A stretch of DNA of 64,000 nucleotides from Rubrivivax sp. (lineage in GTDB: Bacteria; Pseudomonadota; Gammaproteobacteria; Burkholderiales; Burkholderiaceae_C), in NCBI GenBank assembly GCA_027485165.1, contig JAIXRN010000074.1:94067-158066 (forward strand). Direction: 5' to 3'. The translations under genes were made by a program, and so were the position numbers. Positions within the stretch are counted from its first letter, which is position 1; each line of letters starts with the position of its first letter. Below the pieces are notes generated by a model. The model was not told the origin of the DNA and made no database searches. It saw only the letters and a program-made list of their open reading frames with translations. Of this stretch, positions 47,371-56,386 are shown piece after piece.

Positions 47371-47790
47371 ATGAATCGCCGCACTGCTTCTGACGCCGCC
47401 ACCGCTGCTGGCGCGCCCTGCCCTTGCGGCAACGGCGCGCGCTATGCCCACTGCTGCGGCCGCTGGCATGCCGGCCCACTGCACCTGCAGGCACCAGACG
47501 CCGAAGCCCTGATGCGGTCGCGCTACAGCGCCTACGTGTTGGGCCTGGACGAGTACCTGCTGGCCACCTGGCACCCCAGCAGCCGGCCAGCGCAGGTGGG
47601 CCCGCGCGAAGCGGGCCTGCGCTGGCTGGGCCTGGACGTGCGCCAGCACCTGCAACAAGGCGAAGACGCTGCCACTGTCAGCTTCGTGGCGCGCAGCAAG
47701 CTGGGCGGGCGCGCGCAGCGCCTGGCTGAAACCAGCCGCTTCGTGCGCGAGGCTGGGCGCTGGTACTACGTCGACGGCGACCTGGCCTGA
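47371..47790 (+). CDS. YchJ-like SEC-C motif protein
   Basis: This 139-residue protein has a zinc-binding SEC-C motif near the N terminus (CPCGNGARYAHCCG) followed by a YchJ/NTF2-like domain (LMRSRYSAYVLGLDEYLLATWHPSSRP and RFVREAGRWYYVDGD). YchJ proteins are widely conserved with no defined role. The Met at 47371 places the SEC-C motif at residue 17, as in relatives; an in-frame extension upstream crosses the previous gene's end. Confidence 0.9.
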   Translation: MNRRTASDAATAAGAPCPCGNGARYAHCCGRWHAGPLHLQAPDAEALMRSRYSAYVLGLDEYLLATWHPSSRPAQVGPREAGLRWLGLDVRQHLQQGEDAATVSFVARSKLGGRAQRLAETSRFVREAGRWYYVDGDLA

Positions 47791-47812
47791 TGGCCCTTCA
47801 GCGCAGCGCGGG

Positions 47813-48676
47813 CTAAGGCACTTCGTGCCCGGTGCTGGCCTGCCAGACGCGATACCAGTCTTCAGCTGACAACGGCAAGCCCATGGCCGCCACGGCTTCG
47901 CGAAGGGCCGCGATGCGGCCCGAACCCGTGACCGGGCGTGGGCGCGCCGGGTGGCGCATCAGCCAGGCGTAGGCCAGCGTCGCGGGCGACACCCCATGTT
48001 GCGCGCCCAGCCCTTCCAGCACCGGCAGCACGCGCCGGGCCTGTGCGTCGTACGGGCTGAACAGGCGCCCGCCGGCCAGGGGCGACCAGGCCATGGCCTG
48101 CAGGCCCAGGTCCTGGCATTGCACCAGGCTGCCATCGTCCAGCGCCTGCGCCTGCAGGACCGAAAACTCCAGCTGGTGGGCCTGCAGCGGAAAGCGCCGG
48201 TGCAGCAGGGCCACCTGGTCGCCGCGGTGGTTCGACACACCAAAGGCCAGCACCTTGCCGCAGGCGCGCAGGTGGCTGAAGGTGTCGGCCACTTCGTCGG
48301 GGTTCATCAGCAGGTCGGGCCGGTGCAGCAGCAGCAAGTCGATGTGGTCGGTGCGCAGCGCGCGCAAGGACTCGTCGACCGACGCCAGCAGGTGCGCGCG
48401 GGAACAGTCGTAGCTCTTGATGGCATGCCCGGGCCGCGCGGGCGACACCAGCTTGATGCCGCACTTGGTGACGATCTGCAGCCGCTGCCGCAAGCCCGGG
48501 GCACTGGCCAGCGCTGCGCCGAAGGCGGCTTCCACGCTGTAGCCGCCGTAGATGTCGGCATGGTCGAAGCTGGTGATGCCCAGGTCCAGGGCCTGTTCAA
48601 CCCAGTCCACCAGGACGGGGGTGGACAGGCCCCATTCGGGCAAGCGCATCAAGCCGGCGATGACAGAGGACAGCAT
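47813..48676 (-). CDS. aldo/keto reductase
   Basis: This 287-residue (alpha/beta)8 oxidoreductase of the YdhF-like branch has active-site residues in FDHADIYGGYSVE (Tyr43), a Lys in TKCGIKL and a His in LLHRPDLLMNP. NAD(P)H is bound by the C-terminal loop TGSGRIAALREA. The substrate is not evident from sequence. It stands alone on the minus strand. Confidence 0.92.
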   Translation of the reverse strand: MLSSVIAGLMRLPEWGLSTPVLVDWVEQALDLGITSFDHADIYGGYSVEAAFGAALASAPGLRQRLQIVTKCGIKLVSPARPGHAIKSYDCSRAHLLASVDESLRALRTDHIDLLLLHRPDLLMNPDEVADTFSHLRACGKVLAFGVSNHRGDQVALLHRRFPLQAHQLEFSVLQAQALDDGSLVQCQDLGLQAMAWSPLAGGRLFSPYDAQARRVLPVLEGLGAQHGVSPATLAYAWLMRHPARPRPVTGSGRIAALREAVAAMGLPLSAEDWYRVWQASTGHEVP

Positions 48677-48813
48677 GCGGGGGCTTTCAATGCGGGTGGT
48701 GAACAGGCAGGCGGCCAGCCATCAGACCGTCAGGCACCGACGATAGCCGTGCGCACGGCACGGGCTGCCAGACAGGGGGCGGCAGCCATGCCGGTAGCGG
48801 GTCTGCCAGCGCT

Positions 48814-49275
48814 TTAGCGTGCAGCCGCGCGCACGCCTTCGAAGCGCACTTCGGCGCGGCGGTTGCGCGCGCGACCCTGGGCAGCACCGTTGTCGGCAAC
48901 GGGCGCCTGGGGCCCACGTGCTTCGGTGCGCACCATGGCCGGGTCCAGGCCCTGCGACAGCAAAAAGCTGCGCACAGCCTGGGCACGCCGTGCCGCCAGG
49001 CGCTGGTTGTAGGCCGGCGGGCCCAGGCTGTCGGTGTGCCCGGTGGCGGTGACGGTCTGCCAGGTCACGCCCTTCATCTGCGCCACCTCGGCCAGCAGGG
49101 TCTGGCGGTCGGCACTGCGCAGGGTGGCGCGGTCGAAGTCGAACCAGGCGGTGGCCTGCACCGTGACTTTCTCAACCGGCACCTGGGCCTGCGCCAGGGC
49201 TGCGCAGGCTGCCAGGGCCAGGCTGACGAGACTGCGGTGCATGGGGCGGGTGAATGTCTTCATCGAGGCTGTCAT
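48814..49275 (-). CDS. OmpA-family peptidoglycan-binding protein
   Basis: This 153-residue precursor has a signal peptide (cleavage near AQA-QV) and one OmpA C-terminal domain: FDFDRATLRSADRQTL, TGHTDSLGPPAYNQRLAARRAQAVRSFL and a late RNRRAEVRF. The domain binds peptidoglycan in the periplasm. There is no beta-barrel or lipobox, so it is a soluble periplasmic protein. AGGAG lies 6 bases before the ATG at 49275. Confidence 0.93.
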   Translation of the reverse strand: MTASMKTFTRPMHRSLVSLALAACAALAQAQVPVEKVTVQATAWFDFDRATLRSADRQTLLAEVAQMKGVTWQTVTATGHTDSLGPPAYNQRLAARRAQAVRSFLLSQGLDPAMVRTEARGPQAPVADNGAAQGRARNRRAEVRFEGVRAAAR

Positions 49276-49414
49276 CGAAAGCTCCTGCAGGAAAGGTTGG
49301 AAAGCTTGCGCGCCGCGGGCTGCAGCCTGTCAAGCGCCTGCTGTCTGCCGGCAGCCGGCAGCCGGCAGCGAACATGCGGCAGGCCACGCGCCGCACGGCT
49401 ACGTGCATGGGGGA

Positions 49415-50749
49415 CTAACCAGTGGGCGAAGCGCAGCGCTGCAGTTCGCCGGCCGCGCTGGCCGACTCGGGCCAGCCGGCAGGCAGGCCAGGCTGCAACT
49501 GCACGCCGCGCCAGGCTGGGGCGCCCGAAGCGCGCGCAGCCGGCAAGACGTCGTAGCGCGCCACGGCCAGGCCTGGCCCACGCGACAGGCTGGCCAGGCC
49601 CGGGGCCCAGGCGTCGTCGGGCCCGCTGATCTGCACGGGCAGGCCAGCCGCCGCCAGGGTCTGCGCCAGTTCCAGCGCAGGACCGGCCTTGTCGTACGAC
49701 GCAGTGGCGGGTGGCGCAGATGCGGGCATGACCGCCACCGCCCGCTGGGCCAGCGTGGATGGCGTGGCCGACAAATCAGTATTCACGCTGGCCCCGACAG
49801 GCGCTTTGGGCAGCGTCTGCCACATGAGCAGCGGCACACCCGCCAGCACAGCCAGGGCGGCCGCTGGCGGCCCCCAGACCCAGGGCACCCGCGACGCCGC
49901 CGCCACGGGCGCTGTTCTGTTGTCTGGCGCATCGCGGATGTCGGCCAGGGGCTGCGCCCCGGCTTTGGCCTGTGGAAGCGCCGTCGCGTCGCCTGCCCTT
50001 CCGCGCATGGGTTCGGGTCGAGCGTTGGGGCCGGCAAAGTTCGCCACCCGCAACAGCATCGCGTCCAGCGAACGCTGGAAGTCCTGTTCAGACCTTGGCG
50101 ACACCGCACGCGGCGCCGGTTGCAAGGGCGCAGCCAGGTCGCCGACCCGCAGGCGGTGGTCGTCCAGCTGGGGCAGGCGCCGGCGCAGGGTTTCCAGCAG
50201 CGCGTCGGCGCGCTCGTCGACCACCAGCAGGATGTGCACGCGCTGTGACGGGGCCGATGCCAGATCGACCAGGGCGTCGCACAGCCGCTGGCACCGCCCG
50301 GGGTCGTCGTTCCGCGGCGACAACAAGCGGTCGAGCTGGCGCACGACCAGCAGCAGCCGCGCGCCCGACTTGGCCTGGGCGCTGGCCAGCAATTCGGGCA
50401 GCGTTGCCGACGGCGACAAACCCGGCAGCGCCGCTGGCGGCAGCATCGCCAGCTGGCGCTGCCGCAGGAGTGCAGCCGGGTCGCGCCCCTGCAGGGCATG
50501 CAACTGCAACACGCGTTCGGGCCTGCGGGCGTCTGCGGCTGGCGCATGCGGCAGCACAGCGCTGCCCGGCCAGGCTCGGTCGATCTGCCGGCGCGCCGTC
50601 AGCGGCAGCAGGCCTTCATGCACAAGCCTGTCGACGCGGCTGCTGGCTTCGTGGACCAGCAGGGTCAGCGGCGACAGCCGCCACAGGCGCGCCAGCCAGG
50701 CCGCGTGTTGGCGCAGCAATGCGGAGGGCTTGTCATCCGGCCCTCGCAT
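49415..50749 (-). CDS. membrane protein with degenerate STAND-ATPase-like domain
   Basis: This 444-residue protein has a cytoplasmic part (1-285), one membrane helix (about 288-310) and a C-terminal periplasmic part. Residues 30-50 (LLVHEASSRVDRLVHEGLLPL) align by eye with the nSTAND P-loop pattern but lack the Gly-Lys-Ser core. LLLVVRQLDRLLS resembles a Walker B strand (usually LLVVDQFEELF) without the acidic pair, and VHILLVVDERADALLETL fits the following sensor strand. ATP binding is therefore doubtful. Longer starts at 50821 or 50944 are possible; no clear Shine-Dalgarno marks any of them. Family unknown. Confidence 0.6.
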   Translation of the reverse strand: MRGPDDKPSALLRQHAAWLARLWRLSPLTLLVHEASSRVDRLVHEGLLPLTARRQIDRAWPGSAVLPHAPAADARRPERVLQLHALQGRDPAALLRQRQLAMLPPAALPGLSPSATLPELLASAQAKSGARLLLVVRQLDRLLSPRNDDPGRCQRLCDALVDLASAPSQRVHILLVVDERADALLETLRRRLPQLDDHRLRVGDLAAPLQPAPRAVSPRSEQDFQRSLDAMLLRVANFAGPNARPEPMRGRAGDATALPQAKAGAQPLADIRDAPDNRTAPVAAASRVPWVWGPPAAALAVLAGVPLLMWQTLPKAPVGASVNTDLSATPSTLAQRAVAVMPASAPPATASYDKAGPALELAQTLAAAGLPVQISGPDDAWAPGLASLSRGPGLAVARYDVLPAARASGAPAWRGVQLQPGLPAGWPESASAAGELQRCASPTG

Positions 50750-51005
50750 GACAGGCCCTGCTGCGGCAGCGGGCGACGCGGTCGCCAACACGCCAGACGT
50801 GAAGATCAACGAACCTGCCATGAAGCCGCTGTCGAAGATGCCATGGGTTCCACCGAAGCCTTGTGGCGATGGATACGCGGCAGACCGACGAGCGGATGCA
50901 GTGACGTGCCCCCGACGCCAGGGGGCAGGAACAGGCCTGCACAAGGCTCCGCTCAGTGCCCCCGGCGGCGAATGGCGTGCAGGCGCCCCGGAAGGCCGCC
51001 CGGCT

Positions 51006-51875
51006 TCAGCGCAAGCCGAGCAGGCGCAGGGCCAGATCGTGCAGCCGGCCTGCCGGGTCCACCAGGCTTTCGAGTACGGTGAAGTGGTTCTTGCCAGGTA
51101 CCGTTTCGCACACCGGCACGGCCGTCGGGCCCCAGACGTCGCGGATCAGGCGGTTCTGGCGCAGGAACTCGTCGCTTTCCTCGGCGCCGACCGCGGCATA
51201 GAGCCGCCCGCCTTTGGGCCGCGGAAAGAAGGCCGGGCTGAGCCGCGCCACGGACGCGGGGGTGAGCTGCAAGTCGGCTTGCACCGATGCCACATGCCGC
51301 AGCGGTTCGAGGTCGTACAGACCGGAAATCGACAGCGCCCCACTGATGGGCTGCGCAGGCAGCGCGGGGGCGATGTCCTTCCAGCGGCAGCTGAGCATCA
51401 TCGTGGCCAGATGACCGCCGGCGGAATGCCCCACCAGGGCCAAGCGCGACGGGTCGCCCCCAAAGTCGCGCGCATGCTGCCAAGTCCACGCCACCGCCGC
51501 GGCGGTCTGCAACACGATGTGTTCGATCGTCACAGCGGGGCACAGCGCGTAGTTGGGCACAACGACGAGGGCGCCCTGGGCATTGAACGCCGGCGCCACG
51601 AAAGCGTGCTGCGACTTGTCCAACGAACGCCAGTACCCGCCATGGATGAACATCAGTACCGGTGCGCCGCTGGCTGGGGCCGGGACGGTGGCGGGAAACA
51701 CGTCCAGCAAGCCCCCGTCGCCGGGCGCGAAACGCAGGTCCAGCTGTGCTGGCGACGTCCTGCGCACCAGATCCGAGGCTTCCGTCCAGCGCTGGAAGAC
51801 GCGCGCATGGTCGGGCACGCGAGCCCGGTTGTTGTACTGGGTTTCCAGCCAGGCCGGGTCTGCGTTGGGCTTCAT
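51006..51875 (-). CDS. kynurenine formamidase-like alpha/beta hydrolase
   Basis: This 289-residue esterase has the HGGYW oxyanion motif (78-82) typical of kynurenine formamidase/arylformamidase, nucleophile Ser151 in GHSAGG, and His264 in GKNHFTVL. Such enzymes hydrolyse N-formylkynurenine in tryptophan breakdown or act as general esterases. No kyn genes are nearby, so the physiological substrate is open. GGAG lies 8 bases before the ATG. Confidence 0.88.
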   Translation of the reverse strand: MKPNADPAWLETQYNNRARVPDHARVFQRWTEASDLVRRTSPAQLDLRFAPGDGGLLDVFPATVPAPASGAPVLMFIHGGYWRSLDKSQHAFVAPAFNAQGALVVVPNYALCPAVTIEHIVLQTAAAVAWTWQHARDFGGDPSRLALVGHSAGGHLATMMLSCRWKDIAPALPAQPISGALSISGLYDLEPLRHVASVQADLQLTPASVARLSPAFFPRPKGGRLYAAVGAEESDEFLRQNRLIRDVWGPTAVPVCETVPGKNHFTVLESLVDPAGRLHDLALRLLGLR

Positions 51876-52136
51876 GATGGGTCTCCGGGGCAGCAGGCGG
51901 ACTTAGTTCGGGTGCCCGCTTGCGGTGGTCGTCTGGATGCAGTCGGTGTCGGGGTGCGCGACAGTGGGCATGTCTGCGCGCGAGTCTTTCAGGGAACAAC
52001 AGGACCGATGGTAGCGGCGCGGGCTGCGTGGGGCCTGGCCAGGCGTTGCAGGTCAGCCGACAGCACCGTGCTGGCCTGTGCCCAGCTGTGCACCGAGATT
52101 CGAGCCGGGAGTGATGCTACGATCCAAAAAAATCGT

Positions 52137-52212
<76 letters not shown>

Positions 52213-52277
52213 CCCGAATATTCCGGGCGCAGCCATGACGGCGACTTCAGGTTTGGAGTTGCACCAGGTGAAGACCA

Positions 52278-52304
52278 CCGGTTTATCGCGCAAGCGCAAA
52301 CCGG
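52278..52304. other. inverted repeat downstream of tRNA-Ala
   Basis: CCGGTTT and AAACCGG flank an inner GCGC-AA-GCGC. It could fold as a hairpin in the 193-bp space between the tRNA and the next gene, but lacks a T run, so a terminator role is uncertain. Confidence 0.4.
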
Positions 52305-52405
52305 AGTTCAAACAGGCCGACTTTAGTTATGGGCGGGCCCTTGTTTTTGAACGGTCTCGCGGCAGGCAGCGCAGCAAACAACGGCAACGCAGCTGGCTCT
52401 GCACG

Positions 52406-53491
52406 ATGCCGGTTTTGCAAAGCTTGCCCGTCACCGCCTTCCCTTCCTCTGTGAGCAAAGCCTTTCAAAGGCGCCGCCGCCTGGACAGCACCAGGGATCG
52501 CTTGGCTGGCCTGGCGGTGTCCGCTGTGCTGGCGCTGGTCCTGGCCGCCGTGATCGAGGGCGCCTTGCTCGTGATCGGCGGGGTCTTGGCTGAGCCTCAC
52601 TGGCATCGCGGCTGGCTGGATCTAAAGCTGAAGGAAAGTCTCGGCTGGCTGGAAGGGGTTCCGTGGATTGGCGCGCTCGCATCGCCGATCCTCGACCCGA
52701 AGCCAGACTGGCTGCCCGGGGCTGGAGCCTGGCACGACACGATGACGCTCAGCCTCTTGCTGCTGGCACCTTGCTACTGGGCGGGTTCCCACATCGGCCC
52801 CACCCTGGTCGCCCGGTTTGACGCCGAAACGCTTCGACAGGCACCACCAGCCCAGCTGGGGCTGCAGTGGGCCGGGCCACTGGGAACCGCGCAACAAGCG
52901 ACCTGGTCCGCGCTGGCAGCCTGGTGCATGACCGGTATGGGCACGGGCCGCAGCCCGTTCTGGCGGCCCTGGGTGTTACCGCACGTGACCGAGCGCCTGA
53001 GCGTTGCCGTCCTGGTCGGCGAAAACGGCGGCGGCAAGTCCCACCTGGCCGCGGCCTTTGCACGCACGCTCGATCGCGACGACGAACTGGCCGCGCTCGC
53101 GGCCCAATCACGCGCGAAGGCCTGGGCCCTGAAGCTGACGGTGAAATGGAACGAACTCTGGTGGTGGCGGGCCCGCCATGCCCAGCAGGCCTGGGACTGC
53201 GGCTGGCTGGTGGAGCACCGGGCGGCGATCAACCCACTGGCACGGTTCAGGCCGCGCCGGCCGACACTCCTGATTGCCGACGCGCTTCTGGACCATGCCC
53301 TGCAGGACGCTGTGAAGTGGCTGAGCGCCGCACGTGCGGATTTTCGGCATCCGGTGCGCCTGCTCGTCATCGACGTGGCCTTGCCCGGGGCCCTGGCCTT
53401 GCGCTTTGATGCAGTGCGACAGGATTGGCGCGCACATGCCTACGGGCTGGGCAGGGTCGACGTCATCAGCCTGGGAGGCGCGCGCTTCTAG
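52406..53491 (+). CDS. membrane-anchored P-loop ATPase, unknown function
   Basis: This 361-residue protein has two hydrophobic segments (about 32-58 and 112-133), then an ATPase domain with a good Walker A GENGGGKS (205-212). A later strand, RPTLLIADALLDHALQ, and PVRLLVIDVALPG resemble the Walker B/sensor region of STAND-type ATPases (PTLLVVDYA ... PVRLLLLER), but the protein ends there, without sensor-effector domains. The ATG at 52406 is the first that excludes the tRNA-flanking sequence; the frame is open to 52235. It lies alone after tRNA-Ala. Confidence 0.65.
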   Translation: MPVLQSLPVTAFPSSVSKAFQRRRRLDSTRDRLAGLAVSAVLALVLAAVIEGALLVIGGVLAEPHWHRGWLDLKLKESLGWLEGVPWIGALASPILDPKPDWLPGAGAWHDTMTLSLLLLAPCYWAGSHIGPTLVARFDAETLRQAPPAQLGLQWAGPLGTAQQATWSALAAWCMTGMGTGRSPFWRPWVLPHVTERLSVAVLVGENGGGKSHLAAAFARTLDRDDELAALAAQSRAKAWALKLTVKWNELWWWRARHAQQAWDCGWLVEHRAAINPLARFRPRRPTLLIADALLDHALQDAVKWLSAARADFRHPVRLLVIDVALPGALALRFDAVRQDWRAHAYGLGRVDVISLGGARF

Positions 53492-53578
53492 ACCGGTCAG
53501 TGGCGTACCTGGGCTGGGGCACAACCAAGCCCTGGCGGGCTAGACCTTGCGAAAGGGGCGGCACGGGCCTTCGCCGCA

Positions 53579-54478
53579 TCAAGCGCTGGCCGGAACCGCC
53601 AGGCGCACGAAGGCCTGGCCAGCGGGTGACAACTGCGTGCGGTCACGCATGGCCAGCAGCAGATGGCGTTCACTGCGCATGCCGCTGATGCGGCCCAGCG
53701 CCAGCCCCAGGGTACGCACGTAGGGCAATGCCCCTTCACGCGGCAGCACCGCCAGGCCCAGGCCGGCGCTGACCATTCGGGCCATGGCGTCGAAGCTGCG
53801 CACCTGGGCGCGGATGCGCAGCGGTCGGTACGCTGTTTCAGCTGCCGCAGCCAGCTGGCGCGTCAGCGACGTGGCGCGGCCAAAGGCCACCAGGTCGTGT
53901 TCCAGCAGCGTGTGCAGCGGCACGGGCTCGGGCCCGTCCAGCGCATGTCCGGCCGGCAGCAGCAGCACCAGTTCGTCGCGGTGGCACACCAGCGTCTGCA
54001 GACCTTCGGCCGCCGTGTTTTCGCCGATCACGGCCAGCTCGGCGGTGCCGCGCGCCACGGCGCGCACGGCGTCTTCACTGATGGCGTCTTCCAGGTCCAG
54101 CACCACCTGCGGGTGGGCTTGCGCGAAGCGCGCCAGCAGCGCCGGCAAGAAGCCGCCGAAGGCCGAGGTGTTGGCCCACAGCCGCAGGTGCCCACCCGTG
54201 CCGCGCTTGACGTCGCTCATCGCCAGCGCCAGCTGTTCCAGCCGCGCCACCATCTCCACCGCATGGGGCAGCAGGGTTTGCCCTGACTCGGTCGGCACCA
54301 CGCCGCGCTTGCTGCGCTCCAGCAGTGGCGCGCCCACATGCGCTTCCAGTTCGGCGATGCGTTTGCTGGCCGCTGCCAGGCTGATGTCCAGGCGTTCGGC
54401 GCCGGCGGTCAGGCTGCCGGTGTCCACCGCGGCCACATACAGGCGCAGCGTGACCAGGTCGAAACGGTTCAGGTTCAT
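53579..54478 (-). CDS. LysR family transcriptional regulator
   Basis: This 299-residue regulator has an N-terminal winged helix-turn-helix (LRLYVAAVDTGSLTAGAERLDISLAAASKRIAELE, about 10-44) and a periplasmic-binding-like effector domain. It is divergent from the Bug-binding protein gene across 142 bp and is the likely regulator of the 54621-61428 catabolic cluster. An alternative Met (MPTMNL) is three codons upstream at 54487. Confidence 0.93.
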   Translation of the reverse strand: MNLNRFDLVTLRLYVAAVDTGSLTAGAERLDISLAAASKRIAELEAHVGAPLLERSKRGVVPTESGQTLLPHAVEMVARLEQLALAMSDVKRGTGGHLRLWANTSAFGGFLPALLARFAQAHPQVVLDLEDAISEDAVRAVARGTAELAVIGENTAAEGLQTLVCHRDELVLLLPAGHALDGPEPVPLHTLLEHDLVAFGRATSLTRQLAAAAETAYRPLRIRAQVRSFDAMARMVSAGLGLAVLPREGALPYVRTLGLALGRISGMRSERHLLLAMRDRTQLSPAGQAFVRLAVPASA

Positions 54479-54620
54479 GGTGGGCATGGCAGGGGCGCTG
54501 GCGCCCGGTGGTCGATGCTCAACCAGCGGTTGAGGATGTGTCAACCAGATGCGAAGCCAAGCCTGCCGCAGGCCGCCACGATGCTGCACAACACACCAAC
54601 CCCAGACCGGAGACAAGACG

Positions 54621-55589
54621 ATGCGCCTTCACCGCCGTGCCCTGCTGACCGCCGCCGCTGCCGCCTGCTTTGCCGGCACTGCCTTTGCGCAGGCCTACCC
54701 CAGCAAGCCCATCACCTTCATCGTACCCAACCCGCCGGGTGGCGTGGTGGACACCGCGGCACGCCTGGTGAGCGAACCGCTGGGCAAGCTGCTGGCCCAG
54801 GCCGTGGTGGTGGAAAACAAGGCCGGGGCCAGCGGCAACATCGCGTACGGCCAGGTGGCCAAGGCACCGGCCGATGGCTACACGCTGCTGATCAGCTATT
54901 CGGCGTATCACGTGGGCAACCCGTCGATGTTCAGCAAGCTGCCCTGGGCGCAAAAAGACTTCGTGCCCGTGGCGCTGCTGGTGGCCGCCACCAACGTCAT
55001 CGCCGCCCACCCCAGCGTGCCGTCGAACACCCTGAAGGAATTCATCGCCTACACCAAGGGCAACCCGGGCAAGCTGAACTACGCGTCGCAGGGCATCGGC
55101 TCGCTTTCGCACGTCGGCACCGAACTCTTCCAGGTGAACACCGGCACCGAGATGACGCACGTGCCCTACAAGGGCAGCGGCGCCGCCATCGCCGACGTGT
55201 TGGGCGGCCAGGTGCAGGTGTTCATGACGACGCCGCCTTCCGTCATGCAGCACGTGCAGGCCGGCAAGCTGAAGGCCTATGCCGTCACCGGCAAGGCCCG
55301 CCACCCTGGCTTGCCCAACGTGCCCACCACGGCCGAGGCCGGCCTGCCAGGCTTCGAGGTGGAAGCCTGGGTGGGCCTGTTCGCGCCCGCCGGTACGCCG
55401 CCAGCAGTGGTGCAGAAGCTGACGGAAAACGTCAAGGCCGCACTGGCCACCCCCGAAGCCCGCGGCGTGGCCGACAAGACCGGCGTCGAGATCCGCTACC
55501 TGGACCCGGCGGCGCTGGGCGCGCTGGTGACGCGCGAGACCGACTACTGGGCTGGCGTCATCAAGGCCAAGAACATCAAGGCCGATTGA
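54621..55589 (+). CDS. Bug/TctC-type periplasmic solute-binding protein
   Basis: This 322-residue precursor has a signal peptide (RLHRRALLTAAAAACFAGTAFA). The Bug family marks are YPSKPITFIVPNPPGGVVDTAARL, LLISYSAYHVGNPSM and HVPYKGSGAAIADVLGGQV. Bug proteins bind carboxylates such as citrate, glutamate or aromatic acids, usually for a TctAB transporter that is not in this window. It is the first gene of the catabolic cluster, so the substrate of the cluster is probably an acid. Confidence 0.94.
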   Translation: MRLHRRALLTAAAAACFAGTAFAQAYPSKPITFIVPNPPGGVVDTAARLVSEPLGKLLAQAVVVENKAGASGNIAYGQVAKAPADGYTLLISYSAYHVGNPSMFSKLPWAQKDFVPVALLVAATNVIAAHPSVPSNTLKEFIAYTKGNPGKLNYASQGIGSLSHVGTELFQVNTGTEMTHVPYKGSGAAIADVLGGQVQVFMTTPPSVMQHVQAGKLKAYAVTGKARHPGLPNVPTTAEAGLPGFEVEAWVGLFAPAGTPPAVVQKLTENVKAALATPEARGVADKTGVEIRYLDPAALGALVTRETDYWAGVIKAKNIKAD

Positions 55590-55615
55590 AGCTGGATGAC
55601 ATCGGAGAGCGCGCC

Positions 55616-56371
55616 ATGACCCACATCCATTACCGCATCGGCCAGATCGTGCCGAGCTCCAACACCACGATGGAGACCGAGATCCCCGCCATGCTGCGGG
55701 CGCGCGAAAGCATGGCGCCCGAACGCTTCAGCTTTCACTCGTCGCGCATGCGCATGAAGCAGGTCAACAAAGACGAGCTGGCGAAGATGGACGCCGACAG
55801 CGACCGCTGCGCGCTGGAACTGAGCGATGCGCGCGTGGACGTGCTGGGCTACGCCTGCCTGGTGGCCATCATGGCCATGGGCCGTGGCTACCACCGCGAA
55901 AGCGAACTGCGCCTGCGCGCGCTGACACTGCAGAACGACGCACCTGCTCCCGTGGTGACCAGCGCCGGCGCGCTGATCGAAGGCCTGCAGGCCCTGGGCG
56001 CGAAGAAGATCGCCGTGCTCACGCCCTACATGAAGCCGCTGACGGCACTGGTGGTGGACTACATCGAGCACGAGGGCATTGAAGTGCTGGACGCGCTGAG
56101 CCTGGAGATCAGCGACAACCTGGAGGTCGGCGCCCAGGACCCGCGGGCGCCCATCGACATCAGCAAGCGGCTGAACATCGCCAACTGCGACGCGGTGGTG
56201 GTGTCGGCCTGCGTGCAGATGCCTTCGCTGGCCAGCGTGCAGCCGGTGCAGGACCGCATCGGCCTGCCGGTGGTGAGCTCGTCCGTCTGCACCACCTGGC
56301 GCATGCTGAAGGCGCTGAAACTGTCGGCCCAGGTGCCTGGCGCTGGCGCGCTGCTCTCGGGCGCTTACTGA
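55616..56371 (+). CDS. maleate isomerase-like Asp/Glu racemase superfamily protein
   Basis: This 251-residue protein has IGQIVPSSNTTMETE at the N terminus, the signature of maleate cis-trans isomerases and arylmalonate decarboxylases. Two active-site Cys are present: Cys81 in GYACLVAIM and Cys199 in SACVQMPS, 118 apart as in known maleate isomerases. It converts maleate (or a substituted maleate) to fumarate. It starts 26 bp after the Bug gene, with GGAGAG upstream. Confidence 0.88.
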   Translation: MTHIHYRIGQIVPSSNTTMETEIPAMLRARESMAPERFSFHSSRMRMKQVNKDELAKMDADSDRCALELSDARVDVLGYACLVAIMAMGRGYHRESELRLRALTLQNDAPAPVVTSAGALIEGLQALGAKKIAVLTPYMKPLTALVVDYIEHEGIEVLDALSLEISDNLEVGAQDPRAPIDISKRLNIANCDAVVVSACVQMPSLASVQPVQDRIGLPVVSSSVCTTWRMLKALKLSAQVPGAGALLSGAY

Positions 56372-56386
56372 AGACCGGCGGCTGAC

